A program made the translations under genes and the position numbers. The notes beneath the pieces were generated by a model. The model had not been told where the DNA came from. It searched no databases and saw only the letters and a program-made list of their open reading frames with translations. Below are positions 1 through 8,422 of a stretch of 64,000 nt of DNA, piece after piece (the stretch's first letter is position 1; each line of letters begins with the position of its first letter). The DNA lies in assembly GCA_029959285.1 (NCBI GenBank), contig JASCOE010000002.1, forward strand, positions 124,001 to 188,000. The letters run 5' to 3'. Source of the stretch: Flavobacteriaceae bacterium PS02337 (GTDB lineage Bacteria; Bacteroidota; Bacteroidia; Flavobacteriales; Flavobacteriaceae).

Positions 1-2757
1 ATTATAATAAAAGGTGCGCAGGTACATAATTTAAAAAATGTAGATGTAGTCATTCCGAGAAATAAACTTGTTGTTATTACAGGACTTTCTGGATCAGGAA
101 AATCGAGTTTAGCTTTTGACACTTTATATGCCGAAGGACAAAGACGTTATGTAGAAAGTTTGTCTTCTTATGCGCGTCAGTTTTTAGGCCGTTTAGACAA
201 GCCAAAAGTAGAATATATTAAAGGTATTGCTCCTGCAATTGCCATTGAACAAAAAGTAAATACGACCAACGCGCGTTCGACTGTAGGAACTTCTACCGAA
301 ATTTACGATTACGTTAAACTTTTATTCGCCAGAATCGGACGCACTTATTCGCCTGTTTCTGGACAAGAGGTAAAAAAAAATACGGTTACTGATGTCATTT
401 CAGATGTAAAAAATCTAGAAATTGACAGCAAATGGCTTTTGCTTGCTCCAATTCATTTAGAAGAAGGCAGACAGCTCGAAGACAAACTTAAAGTGCTTCT
501 GCAACAAGGATTTGCTCGTATTTTGGTTGATAATGAAATGGTTCGTTTAGACGAATTTAATGCTTCAGATTTACATCAATTTGACAATAAAGATATTTTA
601 TTAATTATTGACCGTATTGTTGTAAAAGAGGAAGAAGAATTTTACAATCGTCTTGCTGACGCTGTTCAAACTGCTTTTTTTGAAGGAAAAGGAATTGCTT
701 TTTTACAAGAACTAAATGGCGATAAAAGATTTTCATATTCAAATAAATTTGAATTGGACGGAATTACTTTTTTAGAACCAAATGTTCACCTATTTAGTTT
801 CAACAATCCGTACGGAGCGTGCCCAGTTTGTGAAGGTTACGGAAATATTATCGGAATTGATACTGATCTTGTTGTTCCAAATACTTCGTTGTCTATTTTC
901 GAAAACGCTATTTATCCGTGGCGTGGCGATAGTATGAGTTGGTATAAAGACGAATTGGTAAAACATGCGTATAAATTTGATTTCCCAATTCACAAACCTT
1001 ACTTTGAACTTAGCGACGAACAAAAAGATTTGCTTTGGAATGGAAATCAATATTTTCAGGGTTTAAATGATTTTTTTAGAGAATTAGAAGAAAAAAATTA
1101 TAAGATTCAAAATCGTGTCATGTTATCACGTTATCGTGGAAAAACGAAATGTCACGTTTGTAAAGGAAAGCGTTTGCGCGAAGAAGCTTCTTACGTAAAA
1201 ATAAATGGTAAAACGGTTTCTGATCTAGTCGATTTACCGATTAAACATTTGGTTACTTTCTTTAAAAATATAGAATTAAATGTTTACGAGCGGCAGATTG
1301 CAAAACGATTGATGGTAGAAATCAACAACCGTTTATCGTTTTTGACTGAAGTTGGTTTAGATTATCTTACTTTAAATAGAAATTCTGCCACACTTTCTGG
1401 TGGAGAATCGCAACGTATTAATCTTGCGACTTCTTTAGGAAGCAGCTTAGTTGGTTCGATGTATATTTTAGATGAGCCAAGTATTGGTTTACATCCGAAA
1501 GATTCTGAAAGATTGATTAAAGTTTTACTTTCTCTTCGTGATTTAGGTAATACCGTTATTGTGGTTGAACACGATGAAGATATTATGAAAGCGGCTGATA
1601 TGATTATTGATATCGGTCCAGAAGCGGGAACTTTTGGAGGAAAATTAGTTGCACAAGGAACTTATGATGAAATTCTAAAATCAGATTCTTTAACGGCTAA
1701 ATATTTAAATGGTGATTTAGAAATTACGGTTCCGAAGAAAAGAAGAAAATTCAAAAATCATATCGACGTTGTTGGCGCTCGCGAAAACAACCTAAAAAAT
1801 ATTAATGTTACTTTTCCTTTGGATGTTTTGACTGTTGTTACCGGAGTTTCTGGAAGTGGAAAAAGTACTTTGATTAAGAAGATCTTGTTTCCGGCAATGC
1901 AGAAAAAACTAGAAAGTGCTTCTGAAAAAGCAGGACAGTTTACAGAATTAAAAGGTTCGTTTTCTCAAATAAAACATATTGAATACGTAGACCAAAATCC
2001 GATTGGAAGAAGTTCGCGATCGAATCCTGTTACATACATTAAAGCTTACGATGATATTCGTGATTTGTATGCAAAAGAAAAATTATCCAAAATAAGAGGT
2101 TATCAAGCCAAACATTTTTCTTTTAATGTTGACGGAGGTCGTTGCGAAACTTGTAAAGGAGAAGGCTCTATAAATGTCGAAATGGTCTTTATGGCAGACG
2201 TTTCTTTACCTTGCGAAACTTGCGGAGGAAAACGTTTCAAGAAAGAAATTTTAGAAGTGGCTTTCGATAATAAAAACATTAACGATATTCTAACGATGAC
2301 TATTGATGATGCGATTGCTTTTTTCGAAAAAAATAAACAAGCTAAAATCACGCAAAAATTACAGCCTTTGCAAGATGTTGGTTTAGGATATGTACAATTA
2401 GGACAATCTTCTTCTACTCTTTCTGGCGGTGAAGCGCAACGTATTAAATTGGCTTCATTTTTAGTAAAAGGGGCAACAAAAGACAAGGCATTATTTGTTT
2501 TTGATGAACCCACAACTGGACTTCATTTTCATGATATTAAAAAACTTTTAGCTTCTTTTGATGCTTTAATAGAAAAAGGTCATTCTATAATTGTAATTGA
2601 ACACAATCTCGATTTGATAAAATGCGCCGATTGGATTCTGGATTTAGGTCCTGAAGGCGGAGAAAACGGAGGACATTTATTAGCATCTGGAACTCCTGAA
2701 GATATTATAAAAGTAAAAGAATCTGTTACAGGAGTTTATTTGAAAGACAAATTATAA
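1..2757 (+). CDS. uvrA: Excinuclease ABC subunit A (UvrA), start cut off by the window
   Basis: DNA damage recognition ATPase of nucleotide excision repair; a UvrA dimer loads UvrB at lesions in the cytoplasm. The frame is open from base 1, giving 918 visible residues, so only a few N-terminal codons are missing compared with the usual length of about 940. Seen in order: first Walker A (GLSGSGKSS, residues 28-36), zinc-module cysteines CPVC near 274 and CHVC near 384, ABC signature LSGGESQR near 465, second Walker [10 protein letters not shown] near 615, the CETC...CETC zinc finger near 715-740 and a second signature LSGGEAQR near 807. Both ATPase halves are intact. A strong hairpin follows the stop. 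Identity is secure; only the start is unseen. Confidence 0.97.
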   Translation: MIIKGAQVHNLKNVDVVIPRNKLVVITGLSGSGKSSLAFDTLYAEGQRRYVESLSSYARQFLGRLDKPKVEYIKGIAPAIAIEQKVNTTNARSTVGTSTEIYDYVKLLFARIGRTYSPVSGQEVKKNTVTDVISDVKNLEIDSKWLLLAPIHLEEGRQLEDKLKVLLQQGFARILVDNEMVRLDEFNASDLHQFDNKDILLIIDRIVVKEEEEFYNRLADAVQTAFFEGKGIAFLQELNGDKRFSYSNKFELDGITFLEPNVHLFSFNNPYGACPVCEGYGNIIGIDTDLVVPNTSLSIFENAIYPWRGDSMSWYKDELVKHAYKFDFPIHKPYFELSDEQKDLLWNGNQYFQGLNDFFRELEEKNYKIQNRVMLSRYRGKTKCHVCKGKRLREEASYVKINGKTVSDLVDLPIKHLVTFFKNIELNVYERQIAKRLMVEINNRLSFLTEVGLDYLTLNRNSATLSGGESQRINLATSLGSSLVGSMYILDEPSIGLHPKDSERLIKVLLSLRDLGNTVIVVEHDEDIMKAADMIIDIGPEAGTFGGKLVAQGTYDEILKSDSLTAKYLNGDLEITVPKKRRKFKNHIDVVGARENNLKNINVTFPLDVLTVVTGVSGSGKSTLIKKILFPAMQKKLESASEKAGQFTELKGSFSQIKHIEYVDQNPIGRSSRSNPVTYIKAYDDIRDLYAKEKLSKIRGYQAKHFSFNVDGGRCETCKGEGSINVEMVFMADVSLPCETCGGKRFKKEILEVAFDNKNINDILTMTIDDAIAFFEKNKQAKITQKLQPLQDVGLGYVQLGQSSSTLSGGEAQRIKLASFLVKGATKDKALFVFDEPTTGLHFHDIKKLLASFDALIEKGHSIIVIEHNLDLIKCADWILDLGPEGGENGGHLLASGTPEDIIKVKESVTGVYLKDKL

Positions 2758-2783
2758 TTTCAAAAAACTCATTAAAATAATTA

Positions 2784-2820
2784 AGCCATAAATACAATTG
2801 ATTAGTTTGTATTTATGGCT
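2784..2820. terminator. Bidirectional terminator between uvrA and the convergent small gene
   Basis: A perfect 14-bp stem (AGCCATAAATACAA paired with its complement) has a 9-nt loop. A T-rich run follows on the plus strand and an A-rich run precedes it, so it can end uvrA and also the minus-strand gene at 2845-3144. Confidence 0.85.
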
Positions 2821-2844
2821 TTTATTTTTATTTATTTTTAATGT

Positions 2845-3144
2845 CTAAGCTACCAAACATCTTTCCTCAAAAGGAAAACCATCTTCGTCAATAGCTACTA
2901 AAATCTTTTTCTGTTTTGAAGCCTCAAAAGTAAGATACAGCCACGCAAATGACCACAAACCTAGAGTTAAACAAAAAATCATGAAATTTAAACTGTGGTT
3001 AACCACTTTTCCTCCTTTAGATAAAACTGCAAAAAGCAACTTATCATTTCTTTCTTCCAGCGTAAATCCTTTATGAACTTTGTTTGAAATCATATTAGAA
3101 AATACCTGCATGCTTTGTTCATGGCTGAGATGATTGTCTTTCAT
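2845..3144 (-). CDS. Small membrane protein of unknown function
   Basis: 99 residues. The N-terminal half is soluble and charged, and one hydrophobic stretch near residues 54-72 (FMIFCLTLGLWSFAWLYLTF) looks like a single membrane helix or a tight hairpin. The C-terminal tail is acidic. I do not recognise the family. The gene stands alone: it faces uvrA across a shared terminator, and its own -7 box (TATTTTTG on the minus strand) lies at 3198-3205. The leader between box and start codon is about 50 nt. The ATG at 3144 is the only good start. Confidence 0.7.
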   Translation of the reverse strand: MKDNHLSHEQSMQVFSNMISNKVHKGFTLEERNDKLLFAVLSKGGKVVNHSLNFMIFCLTLGLWSFAWLYLTFEASKQKKILVAIDEDGFPFEERCLVA

Positions 3145-3197
3145 AATTATTTACTCTACAAATTAATTCTAATTACACTTTCATTTGTAATTTCTTG

Positions 3198-3205
3198 CAA
3201 AAATA
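3198..3205 (-). promoter_or_regulatory. Bacteroidota -7 box for the small membrane protein gene
   Basis: TATTTTTG on the minus strand fits the TAnnTTTG consensus. It lies 53 bp upstream of the ATG at 3144. No clear -33 element was located. Confidence 0.5.
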
Positions 3206-3404
3206 TTAAATTCTAAAAAATAAAAAAATACCTACATTTAGTGATTTTGTTAGAAAAAAAACGGCTATTGCAACAAACTACTGCTAATTTTTCATGTTAA
3301 AGTTAATTTTAATTCAATTAATTACAAAATATTCATGTGTTAAAGTTTTAAATTTAATAACTCGTTTTCAATTATTTAACCTTTCATAATTCAAATTATC
3401 CTGA

Positions 3405-5033
3405 TTATAATTTATTGTTATCTTTTAAATTAGATTGTACTGTAGTTGCATTTCCGTCTCGTAAAGCACTATAATGTGGCGACATAATTTCGATTCCGGC
3501 TGCATTAAATGAATCTTGAATATTTTGATGAAGTGACGAATAAATTCTAGGCTGTTTTGTTGGGTGTTTGGTGTAAACATTAATTTGATAAGAAACATAA
3601 AAGTCATCTAAACTTGTTTGAAGTACAAAAGGCTGTGGTTCTTTTTCAATCATTTCTGTTTTTAACGCTGCTTCTATCAATGCCTTATGAATAGCTTCCC
3701 ACGGAACGTCATATCCAATTGATACTGTTGTGTGAACTAATAGTCCGTTGGTTGAATGTTGCGTATTTGATGAATAGTTTGTAGAAGTACTAGATAATAC
3801 TGTAGCATTTGGAATCGTGATATCTTCAAACTTGGGAGTTCTAATTCTAGTTACTAAAGCTGTTTTTTCAATTACTTCTCCACTTACATCTCCAATTTTT
3901 ATGTAATCTCCAATTTTAAACGGTCGCATGTAAGTGATAACCAAACCTGCCACCATATTCGCAATCGCGTTTGAAGAACCAAGCGAAAACAAAATACCAA
4001 CAAATACAGAAACGCCTTTAAAAATAGAAGAATCTGAACCTGGCAAATAAGGAAATATTATGACCAGCATAAAGGCATACATTAATAATCTAATGATGTT
4101 GAATGTTGGCAAAGCCCAATCGCTGTAAAAACCATCGATTTTAATGTTTTCTGATTTAATTTCATAAAAGAAAAATTTTATCACTTTTAGTGCATATTTA
4201 AAAATGATAACAATAACAATTATGGTAATTAAACTCGGCAGAAAATCAATCAAGCCCATTAATACAGATTTTGCTGGAGTTAAAATCCATTGAAGCAATG
4301 TTGTGGTATATTCTTTTGTCGCTGGAAAAATGCTAAACAAAACTGGAAGAGACAGATAGACAATAAAAATTAGAGTTAGAATCTTTATAAATCCAAAAAT
4401 GCGAAGAAATATAAATTGTTGTTTTTCTTGAGATAAAATTTTTATAGAATTGTAACTAACTCCTTTAAAATATCTTGCTTTATTTTTGACAATATATTTC
4501 TTGAGCAAATTAAAAAGTTTTCCTGCTAGAAATAAAACTAAACTAATAATTAGAATTAATAATAACGTATATCCAACACGTTTTGGCAATTGAGAATAAT
4601 TTTCATTTTGATAAATTATAGCATTTCTTATCAACGCTAAATTACGTTTTGCAACAAAAGATATAGATTGGTTTTCTGCCTTTGCATCGGCTTCTAAAAC
4701 AGACATTATAACCAAATCGTTTTTATAAACAATATCTAAAGAAACATCTGAAGGAATTAGAAGTATAGAATCTTTCTCAAAAAAAGACTCATCATAAAGT
4801 CTTTTTATTTTATTAGAAATATAATTTGCTCGCTCTTTAGCAGAAAATGATCCTACTTTATTATATACCAAAAAAAGAGTGTCTTTAAAGGGATTTACAG
4901 GATAACCTTTTAGTTTTTCTACAGAAATTGATTTATCAGGAAGCTGTAATATAGTCGCTCGCGCAAATACAGATAAAGTAATAAAAAATAGAAAGAATGC
5001 TAATAAACTAAGTACTTTTATTTTCATATTCAA
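3405..5033 (-). CDS. MscS-family mechanosensitive ion channel
   Basis: 542 residues, longer than E. coli MscS (286). Residues 1-25 form a signal peptide or first helix, followed by about 125 residues predicted to lie outside the cytoplasm. Several membrane helices follow between about 150 and 365. The conserved channel segment and MscS beta domain lie near residues 345-425 (GSSNAIANMVAGLVITYMRP, then FKIGDYIKIGDVSGEV). The C-terminal part matches the mixed alpha/beta cage. The family releases solutes at hypo-osmotic shock. It has its own -7 box at 5062-5069 and seems monocistronic. Family assignment is secure; gating and ion preference cannot be read from sequence. Confidence 0.9.
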   Translation of the reverse strand: MNMKIKVLSLLAFFLFFITLSVFARATILQLPDKSISVEKLKGYPVNPFKDTLFLVYNKVGSFSAKERANYISNKIKRLYDESFFEKDSILLIPSDVSLDIVYKNDLVIMSVLEADAKAENQSISFVAKRNLALIRNAIIYQNENYSQLPKRVGYTLLLILIISLVLFLAGKLFNLLKKYIVKNKARYFKGVSYNSIKILSQEKQQFIFLRIFGFIKILTLIFIVYLSLPVLFSIFPATKEYTTTLLQWILTPAKSVLMGLIDFLPSLITIIVIVIIFKYALKVIKFFFYEIKSENIKIDGFYSDWALPTFNIIRLLMYAFMLVIIFPYLPGSDSSIFKGVSVFVGILFSLGSSNAIANMVAGLVITYMRPFKIGDYIKIGDVSGEVIEKTALVTRIRTPKFEDITIPNATVLSSTSTNYSSNTQHSTNGLLVHTTVSIGYDVPWEAIHKALIEAALKTEMIEKEPQPFVLQTSLDDFYVSYQINVYTKHPTKQPRIYSSLHQNIQDSFNAAGIEIMSPHYSALRDGNATTVQSNLKDNNKL

Positions 5034-5061
5034 TTAGAAATAAATTAGTTATCCTATCTAA

Positions 5062-5069
5062 CAAATATA
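5062..5069 (-). promoter_or_regulatory. -7 box for the MscS gene
   Basis: TATATTTG on the minus strand matches TAnnTTTG and lies 28 bp upstream of the ATG at 5033. Confidence 0.55.
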
Positions 5070-5122
5070 AAAACAAAAAAGCTACAATTGTAAATTACTT
5101 TTGATTTGGTTCATTAACCGAA

Positions 5123-6592
5123 TTAAAGTTTAATTCCTATCTTTTTAAAAAGAGAATCAATTACATTATTGATTTCTGGTGAAATCTTGAATTTGTAGTT
5201 CAAATAAACATATACGATTGTAACCAAAATCGATTTTAAAGCAATACTAATTAATTGAAAAAACGGAAATTCCCAGAAATAAAACACCAAGAACAAAACA
5301 AAAGTCAAAAGTATCGAATGAATGGTTTGTTTTGTAAATGGATATAAATGCAGTTTTTTAACAACAAAAAGCAATTTTGCAATACTGTATAAAGTAATCG
5401 ATAAAAGCGTTGCAAATGCAGAACCGAAAATTCCGAAAATAGGAATAAAAATCATATTTAAAACTATTGTCAGAACAACTAACATTAATCCTAAATATAA
5501 GACCATTCTGTAATATTTTGTATTGAAAATGATGGCGTTATTGTTTCCTAAAATCAAATCAAAATATTTTGAAAGACCAATCATAAATACAACTGCAATT
5601 CCGCCGCTGTATTCTTTTGGAACTAATTCGTATAATTGATTAATATTCACAAAAATACAAAGCATTACAAATCCGCCGACCATTTGAAGATTGATCGATG
5701 TTTTTTTATAAAGCTGATTTAATTCATCATGTTTATTTTCGTGCATTAATTTAGCCGTAATCGGATAAACGATTTGATGCATCGCGCGGCTTGGAACCGA
5801 AATTACCAAAGCAATATAAGTTGCAACCGAATAAAATGCAATGTTGTCAATAATCATATATTGATTCAATATCATTTTATCTCCATCTAAAAGTAAATTA
5901 GCGACACTTCCCGACAAAATAATATAAAACGAATAAACTAATATATCTTTTGTATTTTTTGGTCTAGCAAGCTGAAAATGTGGTTTCTGAACGCTAAATG
6001 CATAAAACATAGTTACCAAAAATGCTAATAAATACAATATTGCAGTTGCATACACAAATCCTTCAACGCTAAGCACATTAAAATAAACGGCTATTAATAA
6101 GAATAGAGAAAACAATCGTAAACCTATTTCCTTTATAAAATTTCCAAAAACAGAATGCATGTGAACACGCGCCCAAGCATAAAAGATTTCGAAATAAGCC
6201 ATAGTCAACCCAATAAATGGGATTAACCAAATATAAGTTTTAACGATCGCATTCTTTTTTGACAAAAAGAACAAAATTTCATCATAGAAACAAAGTCCGA
6301 TTAATAACAACGGAATTATTAATAGAATGGGAAACAAAACCGTAAAAGATAAAAATTGAGATTTTTCTTCTTCGGTTTTATATTGAGAATAAAATTTTAC
6401 CAATGTATTTTGCATTCCGATAGCAAACAATGGCATTATTACATTTGCACTTGAAGTGATATAGTTCGTTAAACCATAAAAAGTTGCCCCAAGAAAAATG
6501 GGATATAAATAAAGTGTATTGATGGCTCCGATGCCAAAACCAATATAAGTAATTACAGTATTTTTAAAAGATTGATTTAAGACAATACCCAT
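5123..6592 (-). CDS. Polysaccharide flippase (Wzx/MATE-type oligosaccharide transporter)
   Basis: 489 residues, almost entirely hydrophobic, with roughly 12-14 membrane helices evenly spread and short loops, as in polysaccharide biosynthesis proteins of the MOP superfamily. The N-terminal segment (TYIGFGIGAINTLYLYPIFL) and the LLLDGDKMILNQYM region near 230 fit this family. Its likely job is to flip lipid-linked sugar units across the inner membrane. It lies 52 bp after a glycosyltransferase gene on the same strand, which supports a surface glycan role. The substrate cannot be told from sequence. A 7-nt tandem repeat sits in the gap before its start. Confidence 0.85.
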   Translation of the reverse strand: MGIVLNQSFKNTVITYIGFGIGAINTLYLYPIFLGATFYGLTNYITSSANVIMPLFAIGMQNTLVKFYSQYKTEEEKSQFLSFTVLFPILLIIPLLLIGLCFYDEILFFLSKKNAIVKTYIWLIPFIGLTMAYFEIFYAWARVHMHSVFGNFIKEIGLRLFSLFLLIAVYFNVLSVEGFVYATAILYLLAFLVTMFYAFSVQKPHFQLARPKNTKDILVYSFYIILSGSVANLLLDGDKMILNQYMIIDNIAFYSVATYIALVISVPSRAMHQIVYPITAKLMHENKHDELNQLYKKTSINLQMVGGFVMLCIFVNINQLYELVPKEYSGGIAVVFMIGLSKYFDLILGNNNAIIFNTKYYRMVLYLGLMLVVLTIVLNMIFIPIFGIFGSAFATLLSITLYSIAKLLFVVKKLHLYPFTKQTIHSILLTFVLFLVFYFWEFPFFQLISIALKSILVTIVYVYLNYKFKISPEINNVIDSLFKKIGIKL

Positions 6593-6607
6593 GTTTGGAT
6601 TTCTGAA

Positions 6608-6640
6608 TTTAGATTTTAGATTTTAGATTTTAGATTTTTA
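6608..6640. repeat. Tandem ATTTTAG 7-mers
   Basis: About four consecutive copies of the 7-nt unit ATTTTAG fill the gap between the glycosyltransferase stop and the flippase start. The same word recurs in other gaps at 40691-40727 and 54398-54432. Confidence 0.7.
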
Positions 6641-6644
6641 CAAT

Positions 6645-7934
6645 CTATGATTTACTAATCAGCTGTACTAATTGCTTGGTTAGATTTTTTCGGGAATATT
6701 GCTGTAAACCAATTCCATGCGATTGCAATTCTCCTTTCAAAAACTGATTAAAAAAGTCCAAAATTACACTTTTTAGTTTCGCTTTTTCAGAATAATCAAA
6801 AAATACACCTGTATTTGTTTGCGTTACGATATCTGCAAAATCAGAACCTTGCGGTCCAATCGCAATTATTGGGCGGTTAGAAACCATATATTCAAACAAC
6901 TTCCCTGGAATAATACTCTTTGTATCTTCTGAATTAATTTCAATTAAGAGTAAAACCTGAGATTTTCTTTGATGCGCAACGGCTTCTTTATGAGAAACAT
7001 AACCAACTAAATTTAAATAGTCTTTTAATTGGTTTTCTTCTATTGCGTCTAAAACTTCTTGACTTACAGCGCCAATTAATTTAATTTCTAAATGAGATTT
7101 AAACTCTGGAACTTCTTGTAATAATTCAACCAAAACCTCCCATAAAAATGGCGGATTTCTATCAGACAAAAAAGAACCAATATGTGCTAAAGTAAATTTA
7201 CTGTCTAAAGTTTGCTTTTCGACCGTTTCAACATCGTAACCGTTTGTAATTACTGTAATAGGTTTATTAGTAATCGCTTCAAATTCCGTTTTTGTTGTTT
7301 TACTTGTTACAATAATTTCATCTGCGGAATTAAGTACTTTATGTTCTAAATTTTTATGCTTTTTTTCTGCATAAGAAGACAATCGAAGCGCTTTATGATA
7401 ACCAATTGTTGTCCACGGATCGCGAAAATCGGCAAACCATTTTACATTTAATTTTTGTTGCAATTCTAAACCAATTAAATGCAAACTATGCGGCGGACCA
7501 GAAGTAACAATGGTATCAATATTATTTTCTTGAATGTATTTTTCAAGATAAGAAACAGATGGTTTTACCCAAAATACACGCGCATCTGGAATAAAAAGAT
7601 TTCCACGAACCCAAAGAAAAGTTTTATCTAAAAATGTCTGCTTTTTCTTTTGCGGAAAAATTCCAGAACTGATTTTTTTTGTTTTATTTTTCGAAAAAAC
7701 AGAAGCCAATTGATAAGGCTCCCAGATTTTATTCTTAAGAACAATTACCTTATCCGAAATTTCACTTACTAAACCTTCATCAACAATTGGATAAGTTGGA
7801 TTTTCTGGAACATAAACTATTGGCTGCACATCAAATTCTGGCAAATATTTTACAAATTTCAACCAACGCTGTACACCCGGCCCACCAGCAGGTGGAAAAT
7901 AATAGGTAATTATTAAAAGCTTTTTTTGTTCCAA
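6645..7934 (-). CDS. Glycosyltransferase, GT4-like (GT-B fold)
   Basis: 429 residues with no signal peptide. The N-terminal segment KLLIITYYFPPAGGPGVQRW is typical of the acceptor domain of GT-B retaining enzymes. The donor domain begins near residue 245 (LAHIGSFLSDRNP) and contains KLFEYMVSNRPIIAIG near 340, the usual nucleotide-sugar binding region. It probably adds a sugar to a cell-surface glycan, together with the flippase just downstream. The first codon is TTG; no in-frame ATG lies directly upstream, so the start is less certain. It follows a 57-codon gene by 49 bp and may belong to the long minus-strand transcript starting at YfhO. Confidence 0.85.
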   Translation of the reverse strand: MEQKKLLIITYYFPPAGGPGVQRWLKFVKYLPEFDVQPIVYVPENPTYPIVDEGLVSEISDKVIVLKNKIWEPYQLASVFSKNKTKKISSGIFPQKKKQTFLDKTFLWVRGNLFIPDARVFWVKPSVSYLEKYIQENNIDTIVTSGPPHSLHLIGLELQQKLNVKWFADFRDPWTTIGYHKALRLSSYAEKKHKNLEHKVLNSADEIIVTSKTTKTEFEAITNKPITVITNGYDVETVEKQTLDSKFTLAHIGSFLSDRNPPFLWEVLVELLQEVPEFKSHLEIKLIGAVSQEVLDAIEENQLKDYLNLVGYVSHKEAVAHQRKSQVLLLIEINSEDTKSIIPGKLFEYMVSNRPIIAIGPQGSDFADIVTQTNTGVFFDYSEKAKLKSVILDFFNQFLKGELQSHGIGLQQYSRKNLTKQLVQLISKS

Positions 7935-7983
7935 GGAAAATGTATTTACTATTTATAGTAGTGAATTAAAATGATTAAAAAAC

Positions 7984-8157
7984 TCATTGGATTCCAAATG
8001 AAATTTTATTGATTTTCTCTAATGTATAAGAAACTTCTATAAGAATCATCAATCTTTCTAGTCTATCGAGATAAGACAATGATTTCATCTCAATTATTCT
8101 TTCTTTTTCTATATTTTTCAGGTCTGCTTCAATAACAAGACACTTGCTTTTCTTCAT
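7984..8157 (-). CDS. Short hypothetical protein, 57 residues
   Basis: An ATG at 8157 opens a 57-codon frame (MKKSKCLVIEADLKNIEKER...) ending in TGA at 7984. The start lies 5 bp after the stop of the 83-residue membrane protein gene, so translational coupling is plausible. The product is highly charged and predicted helical, with an amphipathic pattern over the middle (SLSYLDRLERLMILIEVSYTL). No family is recognised. The compact position in a same-strand gene series and the sensible amino-acid composition support a real gene, but it could be a chance frame. Confidence 0.5.
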   Translation of the reverse strand: MKKSKCLVIEADLKNIEKERIIEMKSLSYLDRLERLMILIEVSYTLEKINKISFGIQ

Positions 8158-8162
8158 GCCAA

Positions 8163-8414
8163 TTATTTTAAAACAAATTTTCTATACAGTCTAAATAGAA
8201 CATAAAATAACAGAATACAATTTAATAAAATCCAAAAATTATAAAATCCCCAGACAATTTTATACTCCACTTTCATGTTAGAAAAACTAAAATATTCTCC
8301 CTGAATTTCTTGATAAGAATCATCATAGCCCATCATGTAAATGCCACAAAAAACAAATACAAAGAGATCTAGAATGATTAAAAGAAATATTTTAAGAATT
8401 TTTGAGATTGACAT
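8163..8414 (-). CDS. Small two-helix membrane protein of unknown function
   Basis: 83 residues. Helix one spans about residues 5-28 (LKIFLLIILDLFVFVFCGIY) and helix two about 54-77 (VWGFYNFWILLNCILLFYVL), with a short polar loop of acidic and aromatic residues between. The C-terminus is basic (RLYRKFVLK), which fits both ends facing the cytoplasm. Its ATG lies 8 bp downstream of the YfhO stop, so the two are almost surely co-transcribed. No family recognised. Confidence 0.65.
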   Translation of the reverse strand: MSISKILKIFLLIILDLFVFVFCGIYMMGYDDSYQEIQGEYFSFSNMKVEYKIVWGFYNFWILLNCILLFYVLFRLYRKFVLK

Positions 8415-8422
8415 CTAAAAGA

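Noticed and set aside
2103-2513. 136-codon minus-strand frame inside uvrA
   Set aside because: Antisense shadow of a strongly conserved coding region; Ser/Pro-rich composition and no promoter.
6608-6640. CRISPR-like array from repeated 7-mers
   Set aside because: Units are only 7 nt, directly adjacent, with no spacers and no cas genes in the window.
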